64,000 nt of DNA from Thermoleophilaceae bacterium (lineage in GTDB: Bacteria > Actinomycetota > Thermoleophilia > Solirubrobacterales > Thermoleophilaceae). The position numbers and the translations under genes were made by a program. Positions 9,060 to 17,913 of the stretch are shown here, in pieces. Position 1 is the first letter of the stretch. Each line of letters opens with the position of its first letter. The notes below the pieces were generated by a model. That model had not been told where the DNA came from. It made no database searches and saw only the letters and a program-made list of their open reading frames with translations. Where the stretch lies: the NCBI GenBank assembly GCA_030447875.1, contig JAUJOA010000002.1, forward strand, positions 124,001 to 188,000. The letters run 5' to 3'.

Positions 9060-10187
9060 TCAGGGCTCGTCGAGGATCCGCCCGACGCCGGGGTTGCCGC
9101 CGGTGAAGCGGACGAACTCGTTCCAGGCGGGCTTCGGATAGCCGTCCGACCAGAAGAGGCCCGCGTGCTGCCACCATCCGCCGGCGGTGTCCCGACGCGG
9201 CTTCAGGTCGCGCGAGTTGTACCAGACGGCGGTTCCGAGCCTGAGCTCCGACGCGTTCCGCCTGACGAACCGGAATGCTTTCTGGAGGCGCTCCGCCTGC
9301 CCTTGCGGAGTCGTCGTGAGCCGAGTACGCGGCCCGCCGCCGGCCCAGCCCATCTCCGTGAGCCAGAGGGGCGTCTTCTGATCGCCGTGGTCGTTCATGA
9401 TCCGTCGCATGGCCTTGATGCCGGCCGTCACGTCCGAAACCGTGTTGCCGTAGGGATGCCCGGCCCCGATGTCGAATGACCTCTTGACGCGGCGCACGCG
9501 GTAGAGGCGGTCGAGATAACCGGGAAGCGACGACAGACTCTTCGGCATGCCGGCGATGACGACCTCCGCTCGCTCGTCGGCCCCGTGGATCGCATCGCCG
9601 GTGAGCTTGAGGAACTCCCCGTACTCCCTGCCATCGGGATCCTCGTTCCAGTATTGCGGTAGGTTCGGCTCGTTCCAGACCTGCCATGCGCGGATCGGCC
9701 GGTACGGCAGGGCCAAGTTCGCCGGCTGCTTCCAGAACTGGCCGCCCCGCCCGTAGCGGTTCACGAGCGCGACCACGAAGCGCTTGTAGGCGCTCAGCGC
9801 TTTCGCGTTCGGTGGATAGGAGCCCTGCCGGGCGGCGAACTTCGGAGACCCGATGATGACCGGCAGTATCGGCAGGCCGTTGAGGGTCGCCTTTCTGACC
9901 AGAGCGTCGTAGCGGTCCCACCGGTAGCGCGCGTCGCGAGTCGGCTGGACCACCTTCCAGAGGAAGGGCGTCCGGACGATGCCCGCCCTGCCCTGCCCCA
10001 GTCGCTGGAGCTCGAAGGCGTTCGACGCATCGATGTGCACCCCGAAGCGAACGCTCGCCGCACCGGCGTGGGCCGCGCTCGCGGGCCACAGCACGAGCAC
10101 GAGCAGGGCGCCAACCAGGGCCGAGAGCGCGAGGGCCGCGACGCTCCTGCCGCGGGCCACCTGTTCGAGGCTTTCGGCGCTCACCAT
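9060..10187 (-). CDS. Secreted clan-A glycoside hydrolase, PslG-like (paralogue 1)
   Basis: 375 residues from the ATG at 10187. An N-terminal hydrophobic segment (about residues 16-42, ending ASAAHA) is a signal peptide or anchor. The rest is a TIM-barrel glycosidase of the GH39/GH5 type. WNEPN (171-175) supplies the acid/base glutamate, and LTEMGW (276-281) supplies the nucleophile glutamate. The opening VRFGVHIDA resembles PslG, a hydrolase of exopolysaccharide loci that trims the polymer during export. Two paralogues lie in the window, at 10278 and 22912. A TAGCCT box lies just before the start, overlapping the divergent intergenic region. The substrate is unknown; by context it is the locally made glycan. 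Confidence 0.85.
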   Translation of the reverse strand: MVSAESLEQVARGRSVAALALSALVGALLVLVLWPASAAHAGAASVRFGVHIDASNAFELQRLGQGRAGIVRTPFLWKVVQPTRDARYRWDRYDALVRKATLNGLPILPVIIGSPKFAARQGSYPPNAKALSAYKRFVVALVNRYGRGGQFWKQPANLALPYRPIRAWQVWNEPNLPQYWNEDPDGREYGEFLKLTGDAIHGADERAEVVIAGMPKSLSSLPGYLDRLYRVRRVKRSFDIGAGHPYGNTVSDVTAGIKAMRRIMNDHGDQKTPLWLTEMGWAGGGPRTRLTTTPQGQAERLQKAFRFVRRNASELRLGTAVWYNSRDLKPRRDTAGGWWQHAGLFWSDGYPKPAWNEFVRFTGGNPGVGRILDEP

Positions 10188-10277
10188 CACGAGGCTACAC
10201 GCCCGTGTCCACGGATGACCCACGGTGACGGGCCGCTACCGGCGTCCGCATCGTTCAAGATGGGTGCCGGACGCCCG

Positions 10278-11780
10278 ATGGAACACACCTCGCTGGCCTA
10301 CGCTCTCGACCCGGACGCCCCGTCGGACGACCTGACGCCTCCCGCGCACGCGCCGGTTACCACTATCAGGAGGGAGTCCCCTACGAGCTCGTTTGCCGCG
10401 GCGGCGCAGGGGCTACTGAGGACCATCTCCACGGGCTGGCCTGCGCCGCGGGAGCGGCGTAGTCCCGTGGATCCTCGTGGCGTCGCGCTCACGCTGGTGG
10501 TGCTCGCCTTACTGCTGGCCGGCGCGAGCCAGGCCTCAGCGCAGGAGCTTCGCTTTGCCGGGGCGGCAGTGCACCTCGATGACACGAACGCTCAGACCGA
10601 CGCGGAGCTCGACCTTCTCCGCGCCGCCGGAGCCAACGCGGTCCGCGTCGACGCGAACTGGGGCCAGATCGAGCGCCTCGGTGACGATCTCTACAACCCC
10701 GCCCAGATCGGCACCGGCTCGCTCGACTGCGACGCCGCGCCGGCGGCCCTGGACCACGCCGTCTGCAGTGCGGCTGCGCGGGGGATCGAGCCCCTTCTCG
10801 TTCTGTACTGGACGCCGACATGGGCTCGCTCCCCGCTCTGCAGGCACCATTCCTGTGCCCCGGCCGAGGCGCGGGAGTACGGCGAGGTGGCCGCCCACCT
10901 CGCGGAGCGCTACAGCGGCCGCCTGGCCGGCATCGAGATCTGGAACGAGCCGAACAGCACCACGTTTATGCAGAACGGGGAGCTGTCGTCCGACCCCGCG
11001 ACCGTGCGCGCGCGCAACCTGGCGCGTTTGACGCGTGCCGCGTGGAAGGCCGTGCACGCCCTGCCGGAGCGCGAGATGAGGACGAGGATCGTGAGCGGCG
11101 GCCTGGCCACGGCGTCCGACGTGAGCTTCCTGCGCAAGCTGTACCGCGTGCGCCCGACGATCCGCGGCCACTACGACGCCATTTCGATACATCCCTACAG
11201 CGGGCGCTTCTCTCCCTACGACCTGCGTAAGGACGGCTCGGGCCGCGTCGATGGGCCGTCGAAGGAAGGCTCCGCCGGTCGGCGGCATCCGTACCCGTCG
11301 CAGAAGTCCAAGCCGGGGGGGAGCTTCGTGGGAACCGTTCGGGCAATCCACGGCGTCATGCGATCGGAGGACGACCGCGACCGTGAGCTCTGGCTGACGG
11401 AGTTCGGATGGGGAACCTGCACCGGCGCGCCCGACGCCGCGGCCGCGCCGAGCTCGGTCCGCCCCCAGGTCAGGGATCGACGCGTTGGCTCGAAGTGCCT
11501 GTCACAGGATCCACAGCTCTCCGCCGCGGCTGCCGTCGCGGAGGCGGAGCGGGCGCAGGCGCGCTACACGCGCCAAGCCTTCACCCTTCTGCGGCGCCGG
11601 CTGCCCTACGTCGACGCGGCCTTCGTCTACGAGCTCCGGAACAGCAACACGCCGTCGCCCGCGCAGGAGCGAGACGGGAACTGCTGGCTGTGCCGGCTCG
11701 GGCTCGTGACCGGCGACTTCCGCGCCAAGCCGGGCTTCCGCGCGTTCAGCCGTGCGCTCGAGGCCACGCTGGAGCGCTGA
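10278..11780 (+). CDS. Secreted clan-A glycoside hydrolase, PslG-like (paralogue 2)
   Basis: 500 residues if started at the ATG at 10278. The GTG at 10467, preceded by GGGAG and directly before the hydrophobic stretch GVALTLVVLALLLAGA, is an equally good start and would give 437 residues with an ordinary signal peptide. The open frame extends further upstream but would overlap the divergent neighbour. The barrel has IWNEPN (E224 in the long numbering) and LWLTEFGW (E375). Cysteine pairs (LCRHHSC and the C-terminal NCWLCR) suggest disulfides in an exported protein. A Ser/Gly/Lys-rich loop of about 40 residues near 315-350 is an insertion relative to paralogue 1. It probably cleaves a polysaccharide outside the cell. 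Confidence 0.82.
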   Translation: MEHTSLAYALDPDAPSDDLTPPAHAPVTTIRRESPTSSFAAAAQGLLRTISTGWPAPRERRSPVDPRGVALTLVVLALLLAGASQASAQELRFAGAAVHLDDTNAQTDAELDLLRAAGANAVRVDANWGQIERLGDDLYNPAQIGTGSLDCDAAPAALDHAVCSAAARGIEPLLVLYWTPTWARSPLCRHHSCAPAEAREYGEVAAHLAERYSGRLAGIEIWNEPNSTTFMQNGELSSDPATVRARNLARLTRAAWKAVHALPEREMRTRIVSGGLATASDVSFLRKLYRVRPTIRGHYDAISIHPYSGRFSPYDLRKDGSGRVDGPSKEGSAGRRHPYPSQKSKPGGSFVGTVRAIHGVMRSEDDRDRELWLTEFGWGTCTGAPDAAAAPSSVRPQVRDRRVGSKCLSQDPQLSAAAAVAEAERAQARYTRQAFTLLRRRLPYVDAAFVYELRNSNTPSPAQERDGNCWLCRLGLVTGDFRAKPGFRAFSRALEATLER

Positions 11781-11786
11781 ACGGCC

Positions 11787-12464
11787 GTGCGGGGCTCGCA
11801 CGGCACTCCGATCCCTCCGCAGCGCATGAAGGGACTCCGGCGCGCGCTCGCCGTCCTCGTCAGTGAGACGCGCGGGCTCGCGCGCCACCACCTCAGCGTG
11901 GCCGCCGACACTCGGCGCATCCAGCTCGATCGGCCGCTGAAGCTCAACCTAGGCTCAGGCCGCAAGCTGAAGGCCGGCTGGGTGAACGTCGACGCGATCC
12001 GCGGCGCCGACCTTCGGGTCGACCTTCGCGAGCCGCTGCCGCTTCCCGACGGGTGCGCCGAGATCGTCTACAGCGAGCACTTCTTCGAGCACCTGAGCTT
12101 TCCCGGGGACGCCGAGAGCTTCCTGGGCGAGTGCCGGCGCGTGCTGCGTCCGGGCGGGCGCCTGTCGCTGGGCGTGCCCGATGCCGAGGCGGTGCTGAGG
12201 GAGTACGTGAGCGGCCGTTACGAGCTGCTCGATATTGCTCGGGAGTGGTGGCACCCCGCCTGGTGTCGCACGCGCCTCGACCAGGTCAACTACCTCTTCC
12301 GCCAGGACGGCGAGCATGGCTACGCCTACGACTCGGAGACCCTGGCGGAGCGACTGACCGCCGCCGGCTTCGCCTCGCCACGGGTTCGAGCATTCGACCC
12401 GGCGCTCGACAGCGAGGAGCGCCGACTCGGAACCCTCTACATGGACGCTCGTCGACCGGAGTGA
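11787..12464 (+). CDS. SAM-dependent methyltransferase
   Basis: 225 residues from the GTG at 11787; the ATG at 11826 is an alternative. The class I fold is indicated by motif I KLNLGSGRKL (about residues 52-61), the acidic ribose-binding region VNVDAI, and the post-motif block VYSEHFFEHL. RRVLRPGGRL is the usual motif III. The protein belongs to the methyltransferase-11-like set common in glycan loci, where such enzymes O-methylate sugars or polyprenyl-linked intermediates. It follows the hydrolase gene by six bases, so it is probably cotranscribed with it. Its last 28 bases overlap the convergent GT2 gene. Confidence 0.85.
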   Translation: MRGSHGTPIPPQRMKGLRRALAVLVSETRGLARHHLSVAADTRRIQLDRPLKLNLGSGRKLKAGWVNVDAIRGADLRVDLREPLPLPDGCAEIVYSEHFFEHLSFPGDAESFLGECRRVLRPGGRLSLGVPDAEAVLREYVSGRYELLDIAREWWHPAWCRTRLDQVNYLFRQDGEHGYAYDSETLAERLTAAGFASPRVRAFDPALDSEERRLGTLYMDARRPE

Positions 12465-13342
12465 GGGAGTGAGCCAGCTCCCCGCCTCAGCCGCGCCGCC
12501 TGTGCGAGGTAGGCCCATTTCTCGACGCCGTGGGCGGCCGCGCTCCAGCAGCCGCGACCGGCGGCATGGAGCGACGTGCGCAGCGCCGCCCGCGCCGTCA
12601 GCTCGCGTGGCGGGGCGAGCCCCTCAGCGCGGTCGAACTCCGCGGCCCTCACGCCTCTCAGCCCGGCGGCCCCCAGCATGCCCCGCGGCGTCAGGTCGGT
12701 GGCGAGCCGCGTGTGAGTGACGCCCGCCGCCGCGACGTACCACACGAGGCCACCCGCCCTTCGGAGCCGCAGGACCCATTCGGTCTCGTCGCCGTAGATC
12801 GGCAGTCCCGCGTCGAAGAGGCCGTGGCGATCGAAGGCCGCGCGTGGAACCGCCATGTTGGCGCTGAAGACGAGGTCGACGTAGCGGTCGCTCGGGCCGT
12901 GGTCGAGTGAGGTGATCGGAAACGGCTCGCGCCCGCACCAGCGCGGGTGGCCGGGCTCGAGCCAGACGGCGATCGGACCGCCGTAGCACTCGACTCCGGG
13001 ACTGCGATCGATTCCCTCGGCGAGGTTGCGAAGCCAACCGCGCGTGAAGCGGCAGTCGTCGTCGACGAAAGCGACGATGTCACCGCCGCTGCGCTCGATC
13101 CCGACGTTACGGGCGGCGTTGGGACCGCGGCCGCCGCCCGAGTGCTCGTAGCGGACCGGAACCGCCCCGCCGAGCGCGATCTCCTTCACGAGTGCTCGAA
13201 CCCCCGCCGTCTCGGAGTCGTCCACCACGACGACCTCGAAGCGCTCGCACGGATATTTCTGGTCGAGGAGGTCGAGCAGCGCCGGGCCGAGGTAGCGGGC
13301 ACGGTCGCTCGTAGGGACGACGATCGAGAAGCTGTCTGGCAT
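12437..13342 (-). CDS. Glycosyltransferase family 2
   Basis: 301 residues from the ATG at 13342, which gives MPDSFSIVVPTSDRARYL; the frame stays open to 13399 but would run past the divergent start at 13378. The GT-A fold is shown by VVVVDDSE (nucleotide-binding loop), GPNAARNVGI, and the metal-binding FVDDDCRF. A later GDETEW matches the ED acid motif of family 2. It would add a sugar from an activated donor to the lipid-linked glycan at the cytoplasmic face. There is no membrane segment. The stop lies inside the end of the methyltransferase gene on the other strand (28-bp tail-to-tail overlap). Confidence 0.88.
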   Translation of the reverse strand: MPDSFSIVVPTSDRARYLGPALLDLLDQKYPCERFEVVVVDDSETAGVRALVKEIALGGAVPVRYEHSGGGRGPNAARNVGIERSGGDIVAFVDDDCRFTRGWLRNLAEGIDRSPGVECYGGPIAVWLEPGHPRWCGREPFPITSLDHGPSDRYVDLVFSANMAVPRAAFDRHGLFDAGLPIYGDETEWVLRLRRAGGLVWYVAAAGVTHTRLATDLTPRGMLGAAGLRGVRAAEFDRAEGLAPPRELTARAALRTSLHAAGRGCWSAAAHGVEKWAYLAQAARLRRGAGSLPHSGRRASM

Positions 13343-13377
13343 GATCGCCGCCACTCTATGTCGAGGCCCACCGCAGC

Positions 13378-14604
13378 GTGACGAGGGCCGAGGCCTCACG
13401 GGAAGCCGAGGACACCGTCGTCCGCCTCTTCGCCGAGCGGCTGCTTCCCTCCCGCGGCTGGGCGCAGGTCCTCATAGCGGGCGGTCTCGAACACCGCTGG
13501 GCCGAGTTCCTGGCCGAGCGCGGCTACGACGTCACGGTCATGGAGCCGGACGCACGCTCGCTCGAGGAGATGCGCCGGCGGCTCTCGGCGGGCCGGCTGA
13601 GCGCGACGCTGCTGCCACTCGCCCCCTCCGGCCCGATCGCAGGGCGCTACGCGGCCATCTTTTGCTCAGAGCGCGTGCTGGATGAAGCGCCGGACCGTCG
13701 CGAGGCGATGGTGCGGCTTGCCGGCGCGCTGACGCGGCAGGGCTACCTGTTCGCGGCCGGGACCGCCAGCCGGAAGGGTGAGGTCACGCTCGCTCCAGGC
13801 GCGAGCACCGACGAGGGCGGTCGGACGCCCGGGCTCACTCGGCTCGGCAGGGCGGCGGATAGCGCTCTCGGGCGCGCGGGCCTCGACCTCCTGGCCGCGC
13901 GCGGATGGCTCTGGCCGCTGCAGGCGCTTCGCCCGCTTCCCCCGCCGCCCGGACAGAGGCGGCGGCTGACCGAGAGAGGAGTGCTGTGGTCGCTCAAGCG
14001 AGCGCGAGAGCGCCTCGTGACCACGGCGTCCGAGGCCTGCATCGAGGGATTTCCGCGGTCGGGCAACACCTTCTCGGTGTTCGTCTTCCGCCAGTGGAAT
14101 CCGCGCGTGCGCCTTGCCGATCACCTGCACACGCCGCTGCAGGTGCGCCGAGCCGTGCGGCTCGGCGTGCCGGCGTGCGTCCTGGTCCGGCGGCCGCTCG
14201 AGGTGGTGGCAGCCCTGACCCTCAACGGCCGGGTCTCCGACGATGCCTGTTTTCGGAGCTACATCGGCTTTCACCGTCGGCTACTGCCGCTGCGAAATGG
14301 GTTCGTCACGTGTCGCTTCGAGGAGATCACCGAGGATCCCTCGATCGTGGTCACGCGCCTGAACGACCGGTTTGGAACGTCCTTCGCATCGGCGCCGTTG
14401 ACGTCCGAGGGCAAGGAGTGGGTGCTGTCGGCGCTCAGGGCGGGCACCCACCCTCGCACGGCAGGGCTGCCCGACCTCTTCGGCGCGTATCCGACGGATG
14501 ACAAGGAACGAAGCAAGGACGCCCGGCGCGAGCGCCTCTCGCGCCACCGGCTGCTGGCCGAGGCAGAGGCGGTCTACGCCGCCCTCTGCGCCGACGCCCG
14601 CTAG
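13378..14604 (+). CDS. Methyltransferase-like domain fused to a sulfotransferase domain
   Basis: 408 residues from a GTG. Residues 1 to about 190 look like a degraded class I methyltransferase: VLIAGGLEHRWAEFLAE takes the place of the GxGxG loop, and DVTVMEPDA resembles the acidic second strand. A proline/arginine-rich linker (about 187-200) leads into a sulfotransferase-like half. That half has the 5'-phosphosulfate loop EGFPRSGNTF (222-231) and a 3'-phosphate-site candidate VLVRRPLEVVAAL (268-280). The phosphosulfate loop is canonical, whereas the SAM loop is not, so sulfotransfer is the likelier activity and the N-terminal part may only bind or scaffold. The stop meets the convergent GT4 stop in a shared CTAG. 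I know of no standard family with this order. Confidence 0.75.
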   Translation: MTRAEASREAEDTVVRLFAERLLPSRGWAQVLIAGGLEHRWAEFLAERGYDVTVMEPDARSLEEMRRRLSAGRLSATLLPLAPSGPIAGRYAAIFCSERVLDEAPDRREAMVRLAGALTRQGYLFAAGTASRKGEVTLAPGASTDEGGRTPGLTRLGRAADSALGRAGLDLLAARGWLWPLQALRPLPPPPGQRRRLTERGVLWSLKRARERLVTTASEACIEGFPRSGNTFSVFVFRQWNPRVRLADHLHTPLQVRRAVRLGVPACVLVRRPLEVVAALTLNGRVSDDACFRSYIGFHRRLLPLRNGFVTCRFEEITEDPSIVVTRLNDRFGTSFASAPLTSEGKEWVLSALRAGTHPRTAGLPDLFGAYPTDDKERSKDARRERLSRHRLLAEAEAVYAALCADAR

Positions 14605-15757
14605 GTCTCGAGCACAGCCGCGACGAGGCGCATGAACGCGTCCGCCGCGGCCTCCTCGGTGTAGTGGTCGCGGACCCGTCGCCTGCCGTCGCGCACGAGT
14701 CGCTCGGCCGTGTCCTTCTCCTCGACCAGCCGAATCACCGCCTCGGCGATCGCGACCGGGTCCTCGGGCGGCACCAGAAGCGCCTCGCTGCCGTCCGTCA
14801 GCACCTCCGGGATGGCACCGGTGCGGGTGGCCACGACGGGGCGGCCCGCGACGAGCGCCTCGAGCGCCATTCGCCCGAAGGGCTCATGGAAGCGCGGGGT
14901 TCACGAGCAGGTCCGCCGCGGCGTAGACGTCGGCCACGTGGTCGACGAACCCCGAGAAGACGACGCGGTCGGCCACCCCGACGGTCCGGGCCAGCGACCC
15001 CAGATAGGCGCGGTATGCGATGTCCGGTGCGCGCTCGTGGGGCTCGCCGGCGATCAGGGCAACCGGCGCGTGGCAGGCGGGCCAGGATGAAGGGAAGGGC
15101 GCTGATCAGCACGTCCTGACCGCGTCCGTGCGTGATGTTCCCCACCGCTGCGACCAGGGGGTAGGCGTCGGACGGGCGGGGAAGGACGTCGGGGTCACCG
15201 GCGGCGTGCTCCTCGCCGATGCCCGGGTAGACGACCTGGATCGGCGCCCGTGTCCTGCCGGTGAACTGGTGCGCGACAGTCCGCGAGCAGCATGCGATCC
15301 CACTCGCCAGCCGCGCGATCAAACCGATCACCGCGGCTCCGGCGAGTGCGCGCAGGCTGCCGCGCGCGCGTCCGCGATCGAGGATCTCGTCGACCTCGAC
15401 GATCACCGGTATCCGTTCGAGGCGCGCTGCGAGCGCGGCCGGGAGCGTGCTCGTGGCGACCACCACCAGCTGAGCCCCGGTGGCACGGAGGTGCGCTCTC
15501 AGCCGCCGCAGGTCACCGACGAGGCGCCGGCTCTCGCGCAGGAGCGCCCGCGGCGAGCGCGGAAGCGAGAGCGGCGCGTAGTCGAGCTGGGTCACGGTCG
15601 CGAAATCATCGAACGCCGCGCCGGCCGCGCCGGAGCCGGGCACCAGCACCTCGAGCTCTCCGAGCTCGGCCAGGCGCTCGAGGCTCGGCCGCAGCGTCTT
15701 CGACGGGCCGCTGGTCTCCGCCAGGTGCAGGATCGCGACGCTGCGAAGCGGAGCCAT
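14601..15757 (-). pseudogene. Glycosyltransferase family 4 gene with two frameshifts
   Basis: The start MAPLRSVAILHLAET is at 15757 and the end is at 14601. The frame runs to ISALPFILARL, then jumps near 15072-15073 to a second frame reading ALIAGEPHERAPD, VVFSGFVDH and AAADLLVNPAL. It jumps again near 14888-14889 to EPFGRMALEALVAGRP. Removing one extra C (coding strand) at each point gives an unbroken 384-residue GT4 with the family's donor-site glutamate region (EPFGRMALEA). The order and spacing of motifs are otherwise normal. It is therefore either a recent pseudogene or a good gene with assembly errors. It would be a retaining sugar transferase of the glycan locus. It starts eight bases after the stop of the next GT4 gene. 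Confidence 0.8.
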
Positions 15758-15765
15758 TCGTCCGG

Positions 15766-16898
15766 TTACGAGGTCGCCCGCCGGGACCCGAGGCGCGCCA
15801 GGAGAGCGGACATGCGCTCGATGAACCGCTCGGTCGAGAACTCGCCGGCCCGCGCGGCCAGCGCCGCTCGATCCCACCTGCCGGTCGCGACTCGGTCGAC
15901 GGCCTCGCGCACCGCGCTCACGTCCGGGTGATCGACGAGGAGACCGTCGATTCCGTGGCGGACGATGTCGCGGGCGCCGCCGCGATTGAGTGCGATCACC
16001 GGCGTCCCGGCCGCCAGCGCCTCGACCATGGATATTCCGAAGTCCTCCTCGGCCACGTGCACGAACCCCGCCGCCGTGGCGTAGAGGCCCGCGAGCTCCG
16101 AGCGCGAGAGCCACCCGCGCAACTCGACGTTCGGCGGCAGGATCCTCTGCAGCTCGCCCTCCAGGGGGCCCAACACCGACCATGGTCAGGCGGTGGGGGT
16201 GTCCCGGAACGCCTCCACCACGAGGTCGGGCCGCTTGTAGCGCACCAGTCGATGCACCCAGAGGAAGCGCCGAGGGTCCTTGCGGGCACCGGGCTCGAAG
16301 CCGAGCACGTCCACCGGCGGGTGGATCACCTCGGAGTCACGCCCGTAGAAGCGCTTGATCCGCTCCCTGACCGCCTGCGAGTTCGCGACGTAGGCGGTCG
16401 CGCGCCGCGAGCCCTCGAGGTCGAGCCGACGCAGGCGCCGGGCGGAGGCACGCAGGGCCGTGCCCTTCACGCCCCCGACGCGCCTGGCGTCGGTCTCGGC
16501 GTCCAGGCGTAGCGCATGGGCGTGTGGCAGTAGCAGACGTGGAGCGCCTCCGGACGCGGTCGCACCATCGCAGCGCATGCGTGCGAGGAGGAGATCACCA
16601 GGTCGTAGGGGCTGAGGTCCAGCTGCGCGAAGTAGCGCGGCATGTACGGCAGCAGGTATCGCCAGCGCCCGGGGTCGTGCCCGCGCTGGCGGATCCCCGG
16701 CAGCGACGCGAGGCGCGACTCCTGGACGATGGCGGAGCTCAGCCCCGGCGGGAGGAGCTCGTGCGCCGCGTGGAAGGTCAGCACATCCGGCGATGCCTCC
16801 GCCGGGAACAGTCCCGTGCGCATGGCCTCGACCACTCGCTCCGAGCCGTGGTAGCCCTGGAACCAGTCGTGAACTATGGCGGCGCGACCTGCGGGCAT
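15766..16898 (-). pseudogene. Glycosyltransferase family 4 (WbaZ-like) gene with three frameshifts
   Basis: The start is ATG 16898 (MPAGRAAIVHDWFQGYHGSE); GTG 16919 is possible. The N-terminal VHDWF...GSERVVE and CYCHTPMRYAW are signatures of the WbaZ/mannosyltransferase GT4 group. The frame is lost at 16503-16504, where one added G would give the expected MRYAWD. It resumes in another frame with TAYVANSQAVRERI and VIHPPVDV, slips at a run of five C (16195-16199) and returns at a second run of five (16164-16168). It ends with EEDFGISMVEALAAGTPVIA. Two losses and one gain restore a 377-residue protein exactly. All three faults lie at short G/C runs. It is probably a working gene in the living cell, or one very recently broken. 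Confidence 0.8.
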
Positions 16899-16926
16899 CC
16901 CGGCAGCGGGGCCGGTCACGACGCGC

Positions 16927-17913
16927 TCAGGGCTCTGACCCACCGGCGATGTAGGCCGCCCTGCGCCGCAGAGCGGCCCGCACGCCGTGCGGCCGAACGA
17001 GTGGGACGGGGCGGCGAGGGGTTCCGGCTTGGCGGTAGGCGCGCCACTGTCGAAGGCCATTGAGTCGTCCCTGAAGGGGGGCGAGCGTGCGATCGGCCGC
17101 CGCCGCGTAGATCACGTACGCCGCCTCGTACGCGACGATTGCCGGCCCGTAGCGGCGCAGTTGCCGCGTGTGCGCGTTCTTGGCCAGCACGCGAACGCGG
17201 TTCAGTCCCACATGGAAGTACTTGAAGCTGGAGCCATGCCGCGAGGTGGCCGAGTGATGGTGGCGCACGATCGCCTGCGGCACGTACAGGCAGCGCCAGC
17301 CGCGCATCCGCGCACGCCAGGCCACGTCCAGGTCCTCGAGGTACACGAAGAATGAATCGTCGAAGCCACCGATGGCCTCCAGCATCGAGCGCCGGTAGAG
17401 GGCGGCTCCGGCCGAGGCGCCGAACACCTCGGTGGGGTGAGTCTCGCCCGTGGTGGCGGGCGCGCCGAGCAGTCGGTCGATTCCGATGCCGAGGCGGTCG
17501 ACCTCCAGGCCGGCGGAGTTGATCGTCGGCGGCTCGACCGCAAAGCGCATCTGAGTCGCCACGGAGCCGACGTCGTCGGACGAGCGACCGGCCACGAGCA
17601 TGTGCGAGACCGCGTCCGGCTCGATCGTCGCGTCGTTGTTCAGCAGCAGGATCCAGTGACCGGGAAACCGGCGGATTCCCTCGTTGGCGGCCGCGGCGAA
17701 GCCCCGGTTCTCGGAGAGCTCGAGGAGCTCGGCGTCGGGATGCTCGGCTAGCACGATCGCGGAGGAGTCATCGCCCGATCCGTTGTCGACCACCACCAGC
17801 CGGTAGGTCTCGCCGCTGGCCCTGAGCGCCGCCCGCAGCGACGTCAGGCATTCGCCGAGGAGGGCCTCCCGCCGGTAGTTGACGACGATCGCTGACACGG
17901 CGACCTCCGTCAT
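16927..17913 (-). CDS. Glycosyltransferase family 2, rhamnosyltransferase-like
   Basis: 328 residues from ATG 17913. Features of the WbbL-type GT2 group are VSAIVVNYRR at the start, VVVDNGSGDDS, ENRGFAAAANEGI, and the metal site LLLNNDATIE. An FGASAGAALYRR substrate loop and EDLDVAWRARMRG with the ED general base also match. The C-terminal 90 residues are basic and hydrophobic without a clear membrane span. Its start overlaps the stop of the upstream GT2 gene (ATGA), so the two are coupled; the frameshifted GT4 follows. It would add rhamnose or a similar sugar to the lipid-linked chain. Confidence 0.88.
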   Translation of the reverse strand: MTEVAVSAIVVNYRREALLGECLTSLRAALRASGETYRLVVVDNGSGDDSSAIVLAEHPDAELLELSENRGFAAAANEGIRRFPGHWILLLNNDATIEPDAVSHMLVAGRSSDDVGSVATQMRFAVEPPTINSAGLEVDRLGIGIDRLLGAPATTGETHPTEVFGASAGAALYRRSMLEAIGGFDDSFFVYLEDLDVAWRARMRGWRCLYVPQAIVRHHHSATSRHGSSFKYFHVGLNRVRVLAKNAHTRQLRRYGPAIVAYEAAYVIYAAAADRTLAPLQGRLNGLRQWRAYRQAGTPRRPVPLVRPHGVRAALRRRAAYIAGGSEP

